NCBI RefSeq assembly: GCF_025869515.1
Contig: NZ_JAOZVR010000070.1
Coordinates: 1 to 59,357 of the forward strand
Reading direction: 5' to 3'
Source of the DNA: Ferrovibrio sp.
Lineage (GTDB): Bacteria; Pseudomonadota; Alphaproteobacteria; Ferrovibrionales; Ferrovibrionaceae
DNA: 59,357 nucleotides
Shown: one piece after another, positions 51,335-59,357 of the stretch
How positions within the stretch are numbered: the first letter of the stretch is position 1
Layout: every line of letters starts with the position of its first letter
Translations under genes and position numbers: made by a program
Notes under the pieces: generated by a model
The model's input: only the letters and a program-made list of their open reading frames with translations
The model's database searches: none
What the model was told of the DNA's origin: nothing

Positions 51335-53557
51335 ATGGCTATCTCCGACATTTCTATTGCGAATCCCGCACCGACCCCCGCTCCGCCCACGGTGGGCCGC
51401 CTGCGGCTTGGCCGCGTCAATCCGCGCATCCTCGGGGCCGCCTCGGCGGTTGCCCTGGGTGCCGTCACCCTGCCGGCCGCCGCCCAGGAGACCAAGCCGG
51501 CCCAGCTGCCGGCCATCTCGGTTGAAGGCCAGAAGCCGGCCGAACAGCCGCAGGGCTACAAGGTCGAGGAATCCGCCTCGCCGAAATTCACCGCGCCGCT
51601 GCTCGATACGCCGAAATCCGTCACCATCATTCCGCAGGAGCTGATTCAGGAGCGCGGCGCCACCTCGATGAGCGAAGTGCTGCGCACCACGCCGGGCATC
51701 AGCCTCGGCGCCGGCGAAGGCGGCACCGCGATCGGCGATCGCGCCTTCATCCGGGGCTTCGATGCGCTGGCCAGCACCTATATCGACGGCCTGCGCGACA
51801 CCGGCGCCCAGTCGCGCGATCCGTTCAATCTTGAACAGGTGGAAATCACCAAGGGTACCAACGGTACTTTTGTCGGTCGCGGTTCGACCGGCGGCACGAT
51901 CAACCTGGTGAGCAAGACGGCCAAGGCCGAAGACTTCAATGCCGGCAGCGTTACGCTCGGTACCGACATGACCAAGCGCATGACGGTCGACATCAATCGC
52001 GTGATCGACGGCAATATCGGCATCCGCCTGAATGCCATGGCGCAGGATTCCGAAGTGGCCGGCCGTGACGAGGTCGAGGCCACCAAATACGGCTTCGCGC
52101 CGACGGTCACCCTGGGCATGAACAAGCCCACGCGCGTGATCCTCAGCTATTACCATTATCAGCTCGACGACATCCCGGATTACGGCCACCCCTTCGACCC
52201 CACCACCGGCAAGCCGGTCAATGTGGATCGTGACAACTTCTACGGCCTGACCAGTCGCGACTTCCGCGAAACCTATTATGACGGTGTAACGGCGCGGGTC
52301 GAACATGATCTGACCGATGCCATCACCGTCAGCAACACCACCCGCTATGTCTACGCGGAAAACAAATACATCGTTACCAAGCCGAACCTGTCCACGGCAC
52401 AGCTTGCGGCCGGCACGGTCGCGCGCGAAAGCCGCAGCCGCAATGCCGACACCGAAACCATCGTCAACCAGACCGATATGAAGTCCGAGTTCGAGGCCGG
52501 TGGCTTCAAGCACAATGCCATTGCCGGGATCGAGCTGTCGCGCGAACAGAATGCCAATCGCGGTTACGCCCTCGATCCGGCCACCGTCACCGGCAGCAGC
52601 CTGTACAATCCCAATCCTTCCGACCCCTATACCGGCACGATCGGGCCATCTTCCAGCTTCGCCGATACGCGGGTGGATACCCAGGCGATCTATGTGCTCG
52701 ACACCATCGCGCTGGCGCCGCAATGGGACCTCAACCTCGGCCTGCGCTTCGAAAACTACGACACCCGTTCGGTCGGTGCCAACACCACTGGCGCCTTCGA
52801 TTTCGGGCGTCGCGACACCTTCCTGAACTACCAGACCGGCCTCGTCTACAAGCCGGCCTCCAACGGCAGCATCTACGCGGTCTATAGCACGTCGTCCAAT
52901 CCGTCGGGCGGCAGCGCCGGCGAGGGCGGCGACGAAAGCAGCCTGTCGGCCACCAATGACAGCCTGAAGCCGGAAGAGAATGTCACTTACGAGCTGGGTA
53001 CCAAGTGGGATGTCCTGGACCGGAAGCTGTCGCTGACCGCGGCGGTCTTCCGCACGGAGAAGGAGAATGCCCGCGTCTCCGGCATCAACAACACGGCGGA
53101 AAACCTGCCGGTCGGCGAGCAGCGGGTGGATGGCTTCGAAGTCGGCGCCAGCGGCAACCTGACCGAGCAGTGGAAACTGTTTGCCGGCTATACGTTCCTG
53201 AAGAGCAAGATCGTCGACGACGGTCCCAACGCCAGCAACGACGGCAACAAGTTCCCGAACGTTGCGCCGCATAACCTCAGCCTGTGGACCACCTACGACC
53301 TGACCAAGGAATGGATGGTCGGTGCGGGTGCGGTCTGGATGGCGGAGCGCTTCGCCAATGCCGCCAATACCTACCAGTTGCCGAGCTACTGGCGGTTCGA
53401 CGCCATGGCTGCCTACAAGATCACCCCGAGCGTCGATCTGCAGCTCAACGTCATGAACATCTTCGACGAGACGATCTACGACTCCACGCATAACGGCCAG
53501 TTCGCGCCTGTCGCCCCGGGGCGGGTGGCGCTGCTGACCACCAACTTCAAGTTCTGA
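51335..53557 (+). CDS. TonB-dependent catecholate siderophore receptor (Fiu-like)
   Basis: The 740-residue receptor has a long signal region (about residues 1-50, ending PAAAQ). A plug domain (about 70-180) follows, with DTPKSVTIIPQELIQERGA and FIRGFDALASTYIDGLRDTG, and then a beta-barrel ending in phenylalanine (LLTTNFKF). Fiu-type receptors import monomeric catechols with ferric iron, using TonB energy. The adjacent PiuC-type hydroxylase and PepSY gene strengthen this. No sigma/anti-sigma signalling domain is present at the N terminus. Confidence 0.92.
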   Translation: MAISDISIANPAPTPAPPTVGRLRLGRVNPRILGAASAVALGAVTLPAAAQETKPAQLPAISVEGQKPAEQPQGYKVEESASPKFTAPLLDTPKSVTIIPQELIQERGATSMSEVLRTTPGISLGAGEGGTAIGDRAFIRGFDALASTYIDGLRDTGAQSRDPFNLEQVEITKGTNGTFVGRGSTGGTINLVSKTAKAEDFNAGSVTLGTDMTKRMTVDINRVIDGNIGIRLNAMAQDSEVAGRDEVEATKYGFAPTVTLGMNKPTRVILSYYHYQLDDIPDYGHPFDPTTGKPVNVDRDNFYGLTSRDFRETYYDGVTARVEHDLTDAITVSNTTRYVYAENKYIVTKPNLSTAQLAAGTVARESRSRNADTETIVNQTDMKSEFEAGGFKHNAIAGIELSREQNANRGYALDPATVTGSSLYNPNPSDPYTGTIGPSSSFADTRVDTQAIYVLDTIALAPQWDLNLGLRFENYDTRSVGANTTGAFDFGRRDTFLNYQTGLVYKPASNGSIYAVYSTSSNPSGGSAGEGGDESSLSATNDSLKPEENVTYELGTKWDVLDRKLSLTAAVFRTEKENARVSGINNTAENLPVGEQRVDGFEVGASGNLTEQWKLFAGYTFLKSKIVDDGPNASNDGNKFPNVAPHNLSLWTTYDLTKEWMVGAGAVWMAERFANAANTYQLPSYWRFDAMAAYKITPSVDLQLNVMNIFDETIYDSTHNGQFAPVAPGRVALLTTNFKF

Positions 53558-53594
53558 GTCCGAGTACCGCGTAAAAATCGCGCAGGAAACGCGC

Positions 53595-53623
53595 GCCCCG
53601 CCCGTGGATAAGACGGGCGGGGC
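53595..53623 (+). terminator. Hairpin terminator after the TonB receptor gene
   Basis: GCCCCGCCCGT pairs with ACGGGCGGGGC around a 7-base loop, forming an 11-bp stem, 38 bp after the receptor stop, followed by ATTTCCGTCTTT. A moderate intrinsic terminator is likely, so the piuC gene may be only partly co-transcribed or may have its own promoter. Confidence 0.65.
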
Positions 53624-53666
53624 ATTTCCGTCTTTATCGTAACGGCGTTCGAGGGGGAATCCGGCC

Positions 53667-54350
53667 ATGATGCTGCGCATACCGGAGGTGCTGAGCAAAC
53701 AGCAGGTTGCCCACTGCCGGCAGGTCATGGATGCGGCGCAGTGGATCGACGGCAATGCCACATCGGGGCATCAGTCGGCCCTGGTCAAAAATAACATGCA
53801 ACTGCCCGAAACGAGCGTGGAGGGGCGCCAGCTCGGCGACCTTGTCCTCGATGCGCTGGAACGCAGCGCGGTCTTCATTTCAGCGGCGCTGCCGCTCAAG
53901 GTGTTTCCGCCGCTGTTCAACCGCTATGCCGGTGGGCAGGCCTTCGGCATACATGTCGACAATGCGATCCGGCCGCTGGCGGGCAGCGATTTCCGTATCC
54001 GCACCGATCTGTCCTGTACGCTGTTTCTGGCCGAGCCCGACGAATATGACGGCGGAGAGCTGATCGTCGAGGATACCTATGGCGCGCATCGCGCCAAACT
54101 GCCGGCCGGCGATCTGGTGCTGTATCCCTCCACCAGCCTGCACCGGGTGACGCCGGTGACGCGCGGAGCGCGCGTCGCCTCCTTCTTCTGGCTGCAGAGC
54201 ATGGTGCGTGACGATGGCCAACGCACCATGCTGTTCCAGCTCGACACCTCCATCCAGCAGCTTGCTGCCCGGCTCGGCAACGATGATCCGCAGGTGGTGC
54301 AGCTGACCGGCCTTTATCACAACCTGCTGCGGCGCTGGGCCGACAGCTAG
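53667..54350 (+). CDS. piuC: PiuC-like Fe(II)/2-oxoglutarate hydroxylase (PKHD-type)
   Basis: The 227-residue enzyme has H96 and D98 in [11 protein letters not shown]159 in STSLHRVTP and R169 in [10 protein letters not shown], the complete iron and 2-oxoglutarate ligand set. Its neighbours, a Fiu-like TonB receptor and a PepSY protein, match the piuABC-type iron-uptake clusters, where PiuC/YbiX is thought to act on or with a siderophore. The next gene begins 16 bp later. Confidence 0.93.
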   Translation: MMLRIPEVLSKQQVAHCRQVMDAAQWIDGNATSGHQSALVKNNMQLPETSVEGRQLGDLVLDALERSAVFISAALPLKVFPPLFNRYAGGQAFGIHVDNAIRPLAGSDFRIRTDLSCTLFLAEPDEYDGGELIVEDTYGAHRAKLPAGDLVLYPSTSLHRVTPVTRGARVASFFWLQSMVRDDGQRTMLFQLDTSIQQLAARLGNDDPQVVQLTGLYHNLLRRWADS

Positions 54351-54366
54351 TCAGGAACTGAATGTC

Positions 54367-55686
54367 ATGGCAGGCAAACCGAAAACCGTGCGCTACTGGC
54401 TGCAGCAGCTGCATCTCTGGGTCGGACTGATCCTGCTGCTGCCGCTGGTGATGATGGGCATCACCGGCGCCGTGCTGGTCTATGCCCACGATATCGAGCA
54501 TCTGCTGGGTCAGGGCGGCCCGCAGGTCACCACGCCCGGCGAATGGCGCAAACCCAGCGAGCTCATCGAGGCGGCCAGGGCTGCCAATGCCGAGCCGGGC
54601 CGCATGCCGATCGCGGTGCGCTGGCCGACCGAAATCGGCGAGCCGGCCGCCGTGCGCCTGTCGCGCCCCGGCATGGCCGGCGAACGGTCGCAGATACGTG
54701 GCGGACAACAGGCTGGCCAGCAGGGCGCGCAGCCGGCGGCCGGTCAGGCCCAGGGCGCGGTGCCGGCAGTCAGTCCCTTTGCCGGCAGTCTGCAGATCCT
54801 GGTCGATCCGGTGTCGCTGCAGGTGCTGGACACCCAGCAGGCGATGACCGGCTGGGTGCGGTTCTTCCACGACCTGCACGGCCATGTCTTCATCAGCGGC
54901 GGGCTGGGCCGCGAAATCGTCGGCTGGCTCGGCGTCGCCATGCTGGTGCTGGGCACCAGCGGCCTGATCATCTGGTGGCCGCGTCCCGGCCAGTGGAAGG
55001 GGGGGCAGTGGAAAAGCGCTTTCACCATCCGCAGGGGCGCCAAGGGCCTGCGGCTGCATCGCGACCTGCACGGCGCGGTCGGTATCTGGACTCTGCTGCT
55101 GTTCCTGCTGGTGAATGTCACCGGTGTCTATATCGCTTTCCCGCAGCAGGTCGGCGCGGCCATTAACGCTGTCTGGCCCGGCCGCGACATGCGGGCGGCG
55201 ATGTTCCAGGCCCGCGTCGAGCGGCCGCAGCCGGGGCAGACCGCGATTGCGCTGGATGACGCGCTGGCACTGGTGCAGGCACGGCTGCCCGATGCCCGCT
55301 TCCTCAATGCCTTCCTGCCGAGCCGGCCGGACCAGGCCCTGCGCATTGGCATGATCCGGCCCGGCCATGAGGAGGGCGCGCCGGTGATCACCGTGCTGGT
55401 CGATCCCTGGCGCCACAGCGTGATCGATGTCTTCGATCCGCAAGCCTTTTCCACCGGCGAGACGATCATCGCCTGGCAGCGCGCGCTGCATTACGGCACC
55501 GGCCTGGGCGGGGTCTACAAATTCCTGGTCTTCCTGTCTGGCGTGATCATCCCGATCTTCGGCGTGACCGGCTTTTTCATGTGGTGGATCAAACGCCGCA
55601 ACCGCCGCGCCACCGAACTGGCCAAACAGGCCGTTCTGCGGCAGGCTGTGGGGGCTCGGGCCCCGGAGACACGGGCGGCGGAATAA
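54367..55686 (+). CDS. PepSY-domain membrane protein (PiuB-like)
   Basis: The 439-residue protein has four membrane helices (about residues 17-40, 180-205, 237-260 and 375-400) and two periplasmic PepSY domains. Signatures include LQQLHLWVGLILLLPLVMMG, LHRDLHGAVGIWTLLLFLLV and FGVTGFFMWWIKRRN. PiuB/FpvG-type proteins reduce siderophore-bound ferric iron at the inner membrane. Residues about 115-140 form a Gln/Ala-rich insert. It is the third gene of the iron unit. Confidence 0.88.
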   Translation: MAGKPKTVRYWLQQLHLWVGLILLLPLVMMGITGAVLVYAHDIEHLLGQGGPQVTTPGEWRKPSELIEAARAANAEPGRMPIAVRWPTEIGEPAAVRLSRPGMAGERSQIRGGQQAGQQGAQPAAGQAQGAVPAVSPFAGSLQILVDPVSLQVLDTQQAMTGWVRFFHDLHGHVFISGGLGREIVGWLGVAMLVLGTSGLIIWWPRPGQWKGGQWKSAFTIRRGAKGLRLHRDLHGAVGIWTLLLFLLVNVTGVYIAFPQQVGAAINAVWPGRDMRAAMFQARVERPQPGQTAIALDDALALVQARLPDARFLNAFLPSRPDQALRIGMIRPGHEEGAPVITVLVDPWRHSVIDVFDPQAFSTGETIIAWQRALHYGTGLGGVYKFLVFLSGVIIPIFGVTGFFMWWIKRRNRRATELAKQAVLRQAVGARAPETRAAE

Positions 55687-55705
55687 TCCACACAGGTCGC
55701 CCGGC

Positions 55706-55732
55706 TGTCACAGCCGGGGCGTCCGCGCCGTC
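55706..55732 (+). promoter_or_regulatory. ECF41-type promoter, TGTCACA-N16-CGTC
   Basis: TGTCACA at 55706 and CGTC at 55729 are separated by exactly 16 bases, the consensus I recall for ECF41 sigma factors. It is upstream of the decarboxylase-ECF41 gene pair (start 55764), giving a short leader. The -35 lies inside a hairpin-forming palindrome (CCCGGCTG/CAGCCGGG, 55700-55718) that may also end the PepSY transcript. Confidence 0.8.
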
Positions 55733-55763
55733 TAAGGGGTATCTGACAGGAAAGGATACCCCC

Positions 55764-56330
55764 ATGACCGATCTGGTTGCCCGCCCGCATTCGCCGTCTT
55801 CCTCCAATACCGGCATTGCCCTGCAGCAGGTTGCCGCCAGCGAGGCCGTTCTGGGCGTGCGCCTGGACTACATGCGCGAGATGGCCGAACTGGGCTCGCC
55901 GGTGCTGGCGCGGATGCAGGCGCTGACCGCGCTGAACCGGGATACGCTGCCCGCCAGCGCGCTGGCGGGCGACATCCGTGCCTTTGCCACGCTGGGCGCC
56001 ATCATGCAGGACGACTGCGGCGAATGCGTGCAGATCCATATCAACCTCGACCGTGCCGCCGGCATCGACGCCGCCCTGCTGCAGGCCGCACTCGACCGTC
56101 GCATTGACGACCTGCCGGCCGATCTGGCGCTGGCCTGGCGCTTCGGCCAGGCCGTGGCGGCAAACGATCCGGCCATGGATGAACTGCGCCAACAGCTGGA
56201 ACAGGCGCATGGCCGCGCGGCGATCATCGATCTCGGTTTCTCGATGGCGGTGGCACGCTTCTATCCCACGGTGAAGCGCGCCATGGGCTATGCGCAGAGC
56301 TGCAGCTTGGTACGGGTGAAGGCGGCCTGA
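55764..56330 (+). CDS. Carboxymuconolactone decarboxylase/AhpD-like protein, ECF41-linked
   Basis: The ATG at 55764 gives 188 residues. The CMD/AhpD redox motif is CGECVQIH (C85, C88, H92) with helices on both sides. Known relatives include peroxidases and decarboxylases. ECF41 genes are usually linked to a carboxymuconolactone decarboxylase, oxidoreductase or epimerase gene; this is the first type. The sigma gene starts 1 bp after its stop, and both follow the ECF41 promoter. Confidence 0.85.
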   Translation: MTDLVARPHSPSSSNTGIALQQVAASEAVLGVRLDYMREMAELGSPVLARMQALTALNRDTLPASALAGDIRAFATLGAIMQDDCGECVQIHINLDRAAGIDAALLQAALDRRIDDLPADLALAWRFGQAVAANDPAMDELRQQLEQAHGRAAIIDLGFSMAVARFYPTVKRAMGYAQSCSLVRVKAA

Positions 56331-56331
56331 C

Positions 56332-57237
56332 GTGACCGCGCCAGCCGACGATATGCTGATCGAAAGCTTCGAGCCGCATCGCCGCCGCCTGTTCGGCCTG
56401 AGCTACCGCATGCTGGGCAGTGTCGGCGATGCCGAGGATGCGGTGCAGGATGCCTGGCTACGCTGGTATCGCGCCGATCGCGCCGCGATCCTCAACCCGG
56501 AAGCCTGGCTGGTGACAGCCTGTACGCGAATCTGCATCGACCGCCTGCGCGCCGCCAAGCTGGAGCGCGAAAGCTATCCCGGCATCTGGCTGCCCGAACC
56601 GCTGGTCGAACTGGACGTCAGCATCCCGAGCGCGGAAGTCGCCACCGAGATGGCCGACGACCTGTCGATGGCGCTGCTGGTGGTGATGGAACGCCTGACG
56701 CCGGCCGAACGCGCCGCCTATCTGCTGCGCGAGGCGTTTGATTACGACTATCCGCAGATCGCCGTGGCGCTGAAGAAATCCGAAGCCGCCTGCCGCCAGC
56801 TGGTCAGCCGGGCGCAGAAGCATCTGAAAGATGCGCGTCCGCGGTTTGAAGCCGATGAGGCGGCGGCGCGCACACTGGCCGAGAAGTTTTCCAAGGCCAC
56901 GCGCGCCGGCGATGCGTCCCTGTTCGCCGGCCTGCTGGCCGAGGACGCCATGCTGTGGTCGGATGGCGGCGGCAAGGCGAGCGCGGCGCTCAACATTATT
57001 CATGGACCGGACAAGGTCGCCCGCTTCTTCGTCGGCATCGGGCGCAAGCTGCCGCCGGCGGTGCGGCGTGTCGATGCGCGCATCAACGGCCAGCCCGGCT
57101 GGCTGCTCTTCGATGGCGATATGCCCTATCTGGCGCTGGCGCTGGATATCGTGGAAGGGGTTGTGCGCAACGTCTTTATCATGCGCAATCCCGACAAACT
57201 GGCGCGGCTCGTGGTCTACAGCCACGCGGCGCGCTAG
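56332..57237 (+). CDS. ECF41-family RNA polymerase sigma factor with SnoaL-like C-terminal extension
   Basis: The 301-residue protein starts with GTG. Sigma-2 (about residues 12-80) and sigma-4 (about 110-170) are joined by the ECF41 linker WLPEPL (from W86). The NTF2/SnoaL-like C-terminal extension carries the two marks of the family, DGGGK (211-215) and NPDKL (286-290). In ECF41 the extension replaces an anti-sigma factor and tunes activity. It should transcribe its own operon from the promoter at 55706. Confidence 0.95.
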   Translation: MTAPADDMLIESFEPHRRRLFGLSYRMLGSVGDAEDAVQDAWLRWYRADRAAILNPEAWLVTACTRICIDRLRAAKLERESYPGIWLPEPLVELDVSIPSAEVATEMADDLSMALLVVMERLTPAERAAYLLREAFDYDYPQIAVALKKSEAACRQLVSRAQKHLKDARPRFEADEAAARTLAEKFSKATRAGDASLFAGLLAEDAMLWSDGGGKASAALNIIHGPDKVARFFVGIGRKLPPAVRRVDARINGQPGWLLFDGDMPYLALALDIVEGVVRNVFIMRNPDKLARLVVYSHAAR

Positions 57238-57240
57238 AGG

Positions 57241-57471
57241 TCAGACGTAGATATCGACGTAGCGGCCGAGCTTCGAATGCACCGCGCGCAGCACGGCGGC
57301 AAAGGACGACGGGCGACGCGGTGCCTTCTTCGGCAGCCGGGCCGGCTGCTGCGGGCCCTCCAGGCGGCTGAGTGCCCGCTGCCACAGGCGTTCTTCCATA
57401 TAGCGTTCGGTCGCCCGGGTGGTGCGGCGATAGGCGGTGACCGGGGTGACGCGCGTGATGGTCGTCATCAT
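57241..57471 (-). CDS. Small basic hypothetical protein
   Basis: The 76-residue frame begins MMTTITRVTPVTAYRRTTRA and ends SKLGRYVDIYV. It is rich in Arg and Pro with no membrane helix or signal peptide. The stretch RPSSFAAVLRAVHSKLGR could be a short helix. I know no family. It converges on the ECF41 gene, 3 bp from its stop. It has an AGGAGA-like site (AGACAGGAGACTTGCC) before the start. Expression is plausible but unproven. Confidence 0.5.
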   Translation of the reverse strand: MMTTITRVTPVTAYRRTTRATERYMEERLWQRALSRLEGPQQPARLPKKAPRRPSSFAAVLRAVHSKLGRYVDIYV

Positions 57472-57628
57472 GGCAAGTCTCCTGTCTTCTACGGGAGCAG
57501 GCCGGCGATGGGCCCGGCGCTGCGGCCCTGTTCAAGGGTCGTGCCATGGAAAAGTAGAAGGAATCCCGGGGCTTGGGTTGCGACCAGTCTGTGGCCGTCC
57601 GTGACAAGATCACGACCGGCCACGAAAA

Positions 57629-57650
57629 AGGCGGGCTGAAAAGCCCGCCT
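57629..57650 (-). terminator. Rho-independent terminator of argG
   Basis: On the minus strand, AGGCGGGCT and AGCCCGCCT form a 9-bp stem around a 4-base loop, followed by TTTTTCG. It lies 34 bp after the argG stop. A clean intrinsic terminator. Confidence 0.85.
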
Positions 57651-57684
57651 TTCCGGCAAATCATGTGCAAGCGAGGCTTGGCCG

Positions 57685-58899
<1,215 letters not shown>

Positions 58900-59108
58900 G
58901 ATGAAAGTCCGTTCGTGAGCGTTGAGCCGCATCGACCAGGGCCCTTGGTTTGCGGCACTTTTAGCGAGATTATCGCGCCGCGCAAGGGGAAGAGACCATG
59001 GTCCGCGACGGGCCGGCGAAAAGCCGGGCGAGGCCCTTGGCGTTTGACCCGCACTGCAACAGGCCCCATATCACCAGTCTTGGACTGTAAACGAAGAGGG
59101 ACATCGAC

Positions 59109-59357
59109 ATGCAACATCCAGCAATCGCCAGCGGCAAGGTGGCCGTCGTCACCGGCGCCGCTTCCGGGATCGGGCTTGCCGCTGCCAAGGCCTTCGCCAG
59201 AAGCGGCATGTGCGTCGTGCTCGCGGATCTCGGCGGAGACAGACTTGCCGACGCTTGCCGGCAGGTCGCCGCGCTCTCCGCGCATCCCGACACCGATGTC
59301 GTGGCCATCGAGACGGATGTCGGCAAGATCGACGAGCTGGAGGCGCTCGAACGCGCG
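59109..59357 (+). CDS. Short-chain dehydrogenase/reductase, N-terminal part (3' truncated by window edge)
   Basis: The ATG at 59109 begins a frame open to the window end (83 residues). VAVVTGAASGIGLAAAKAF (about residues 11-29) is the NAD(P)-binding T-G-x3-G-x-G of classical SDRs, and VVAIETDVGKIDEL holds the acidic residue of the second conserved motif. The substrate cannot be told from this part. AAGAGGGACAT precedes the start. Confidence 0.88.
   Translation, partial: MQHPAIASGKVAVVTGAASGIGLAAAKAFARSGMCVVLADLGGDRLADACRQVAALSAHPDTDVVAIETDVGKIDELEALERA

Noticed and set aside
51050..53761. 903-codon open frame on the minus strand across the TonB receptor
   Set aside because: It is low-complexity and Arg/Ala/Gly/Val-rich, and is the antisense shadow of a clear receptor gene in GC-rich DNA. 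Similar long shadows were set aside opposite tarD, kdpA, kdpD, the LysR/hydrolase genes and the macB gene.

Overview
The window is a GC-rich chromosomal segment of a free-living alphaproteobacterium. No gene names the species. A Rhodospirillales-type lineage is my inference, from the rsmB - rpe - heparinase II/III order, the PAS_5-type protein, an ECF41 sigma factor with its carboxymuconolactone decarboxylase partner, and the general protein similarity. Genes are tightly packed on both strands, many with 4-bp ATGA stop-start overlaps. Most of the DNA is core or common accessory metabolism. There is no prophage, insertion sequence, CRISPR array or rRNA operon.

Layout. 1-4.1 kb: the end of a TauE/SafE permease, a LysR regulator divergent from a D-tartrate dehydratase gene (with a perfect palindrome between them), a DUF2798 membrane protein and rsmB. 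4.2-11.6 kb: rpe, heparinase II/III, HutD, adenosine kinase, an amidase, an EI24-like membrane protein, a bactofilin and a lipoprotein. 11.6-16.5 kb: a hairpin-rich REP-like repeat, a low-GC PIN-domain gene overlapping an AraC gene, and a divergent ATGA-linked trio (BASS transporter, epimerase, flavin monooxygenase). 16.5-22.7 kb: nth, an RNase T2, a chemoreceptor, then two paralogous helical/HTH proteins of unknown function on either side of a SpoIIAA-like protein. 22.7-30.8 kb: a glutathione transferase, a PHA depolymerase, a 21-bp minisatellite, a low-GC modification-dependent HNH nuclease candidate, a PAS protein, a cluster of thiolase-like protein, DUF35 protein and quinone reductase, and a DapA-like pair. 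31-39 kb: a complete kdpFABCDE potassium-uptake operon, with an extra 27-residue membrane peptide in front and a KdpE-box-like repeat in its promoter. 39-45 kb: a P-loop kinase, tRNA-Ala(CGC), YggT, DUF167, folD, a GcvA-type LysR regulator, two tandem alpha/beta hydrolase paralogs and an SMR exporter. 45-51 kb: a 370-residue orphan and a macA-macB-outer membrane factor operon. 51-55.7 kb: iron uptake (TonB receptor, PiuC hydroxylase, PepSY protein). 55.7-59.4 kb: a carboxymuconolactone decarboxylase and ECF41 sigma factor with an exact-looking ECF41 promoter, argG, and the start of a short-chain dehydrogenase.

Best leads for something undescribed: (i) the paralog pair at 20.4-22.6 kb, with a shared N-terminal helical domain, a proline-rich linker and a C-terminal degenerate XRE-like helix-turn-helix, flanking a SpoIIAA-like protein and following a chemoreceptor; (ii) the cysteine-less thiolase/DUF35 pair, which may be an aldolase; (iii) the low-GC genes at 11.8, 25 and 45 kb, the second beside the minisatellite. 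All functions are read from sequence motifs alone. No database search was possible.
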